Position numbers and translations under genes: made by a program. The notes under the pieces are model-generated. The model did no database searches and was not told where the DNA came from. It saw nothing but the letters and a program-made list of their open reading frames with translations. A stretch of 64,000 nucleotides of DNA. Source: Vibrio sp. 16 (GTDB lineage Bacteria > Pseudomonadota > Gammaproteobacteria > Enterobacterales > Vibrionaceae). The stretch lies in the NCBI RefSeq assembly GCF_963681195.1, contig NZ_OY808997.1:1364001-1428000 (forward strand), in the 5' to 3' direction. Shown here piece after piece: positions 62,994 to 64,000 of this stretch (positions are counted from its first letter, which is position 1; each line of letters begins with the position of its first letter).

Positions 62994-64000
62994 TTATTTA
63001 ATGAGCGCTTGGTACTCTTTAAACCAATCTTTGACGGCTTTTCGAGATAGCTTTATCCCATTACCTAAGAGTGACTCTGGCAGAAGGTGGTAGGCAATTG
63101 GCCATTTAAACTTGGTTAGCCTCGGTTTAAGGTAAGTTTCAATCTGATTCAAGTCGGGTAGTCGCTTGGCATCCAAAATCGCGACAGGTCTGAAACCGAA
63201 TTCTTCATCAGCGACTGGGATTACGATGGCTTGCTTAACACCTGCGAACGCATTCAGTACCGCTTCAATTTCCTCACAGTGAATGTTCTCGCCCCCGGAA
63301 ATAAATAGGTTGTCCGCTCGACCAATGATCTTAAGCTCGTCACCGGCCCAAGTTCCAAGGTCCTTCGTGTCAAACCAACCCTGCTCCGCAATGGGTGTCA
63401 CTGCACCTTGGCGGTAATACCCCAAGGCGAGAGTGTCACCACCAACGTATATCCGACCATCCTCTAGCTTAACCTTGCGGTTTGGCAATACAGAGCCGGC
63501 GCTGTAATGCTCGTCAATTTGCTTCGCGGTCACCGTCGAGGCCGCCTCCGTCATCCCGTATCCGAGCCAAGTATCGATACCGCGTTTAGCCGCTTGCGAA
63601 CTCAACGCGAGTGGGACATGGCTACCACCGAGTAAAACATGAGTTAACGTGAGCTCAACGTTGCTTTCGAGCAAGCGCTTTAACTGAGTAGCGACCAAAG
63701 AGGCATGGGTGACAGTTAAAATGTCGGAGTGCAAATCTCCACTGCCCACCTTTAAAGTCGCCCCGCTTTGCAGCCAGCGATAGATAATCGCCAAGCCCGA
63801 AACATGATAAAGCGGCAAACTAAGCAGCCATGTGTCACCTTGCTGAAAACGAAAACGCGCTAGAAGCCCTTGGGCGGAAGCGAGATGTTGACGCGAAGTA
63901 TGAGCCACCGCTTTTGGAATGCCTGTGGTTCCTGATGTAAACACGATAGTTGCGATAGCATCTGAACGGTAGGCGCGACTTGTTTGCTCCGCAGACGAAG
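62994..64000 (-). CDS. menE: o-Succinylbenzoate-CoA ligase (N terminus outside window)
   Basis: MenE activates o-succinylbenzoate to its CoA ester in menaquinone synthesis. The visible part has the adenylation motifs VFTSGTTGIPKAVAHTSRQH, WLGYGMTEAASTV, DLGTWAGDELKIIGRADNLF and ISGGENIHCEEIEAVLNAF, ending with TKFKWPIAYHLLPES and the lysine motif GIKLSRKAV. The frame is open to the window edge upstream of the TSGTTG motif, which lies at about residue 150 in this family, so the gene is cut by the window and a GTG at 63944 is not its start. MenE is preferred over other ligases because of length and the LPES...K ending. Confidence 0.85.
   Translation of the reverse strand, partial: SSAEQTSRAYRSDAIATIVFTSGTTGIPKAVAHTSRQHLASAQGLLARFRFQQGDTWLLSLPLYHVSGLAIIYRWLQSGATLKVGSGDLHSDILTVTHASLVATQLKRLLESNVELTLTHVLLGGSHVPLALSSQAAKRGIDTWLGYGMTEAASTVTAKQIDEHYSAGSVLPNRKVKLEDGRIYVGGDTLALGYYRQGAVTPIAEQGWFDTKDLGTWAGDELKIIGRADNLFISGGENIHCEEIEAVLNAFAGVKQAIVIPVADEEFGFRPVAILDAKRLPDLNQIETYLKPRLTKFKWPIAYHLLPESLLGNGIKLSRKAVKDWFKEYQALIK

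Overview
The window is chromosomal DNA of a Vibrio, most likely near the V. parahaemolyticus/harveyi group. This rests on the runs ftsK-lrp-ald, yfbV-ackA-pta, oppABCDF and ffs-atl-ybaY-tesB, on protein sequences typical of Vibrionaceae, and on moderate GC. The left flank (1-17,260) and right flank (48,180-64,000) are ordinary core genome: disulfide bond formation (dsbB), chromosome translocation (ftsK), alanine metabolism (lrp, ald), the acetate switch (ackA-pta), oligopeptide uptake (opp), and on the right the 4.5S RNA of the signal recognition particle, two cyclic-di-GMP enzymes, cysteine handling (decR and a PLP enzyme), phospholipid remodelling and the edge of menE.

The 31 kb between oppA and the 3' end of ffs (about 17,261-48,174) is a complete Tn7-like CRISPR-associated transposon of the type I-F3 kind. 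The right end, next to ffs, carries tnsA-tnsB-tnsC. A four-gene operon tniQ-cas8/5-cas7-cas6 (31,166-26,210) leads into a short CRISPR array at 26,079-25,886. There is no cas1, cas2/3 or tnsD, as expected for RNA-guided transposition rather than immunity. The array holds three identical 28-nt repeats with two 32-nt spacers, then a guide of only 18 nt and a diverged final repeat. The 18-nt guide matches ffs at every position except 6, 12 and 18, the positions that type I Cascade flips out of the duplex. The transposon end lies about 80 bp from the PAM side of that match, the expected spacing. This is the element's homing guide, and its short length is the most unusual point in the window.

A Xre-family regulator (44,215-44,529) probably controls the element: the motif CTTAG-N5-CTAAG occurs twice in its own divergent promoter and once just upstream of tniQ. 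The divergent promoter also drives a winged-helix/coiled-coil protein and a DEAH helicase.

Cargo between the cas operon and the tns genes is a defence cluster: type I restriction (hsdR split from hsdM-hsdS), a PD-(D/E)XK nuclease joined to hsdS, an Abi_2 abortive-infection protein, a beta-class DNA methyltransferase with a zinc-finger partner, and small proteins. Cargo between the left end and the array is less familiar: a membrane protein, a decayed MerR gene, an orphan caspase-like protease, a NYN-LOTUS ribonuclease next to an array of about a dozen distinct hairpins, an MbcA/ParS-type antitoxin-like protein, several unknown proteins and a chimeric truncated antitoxin.
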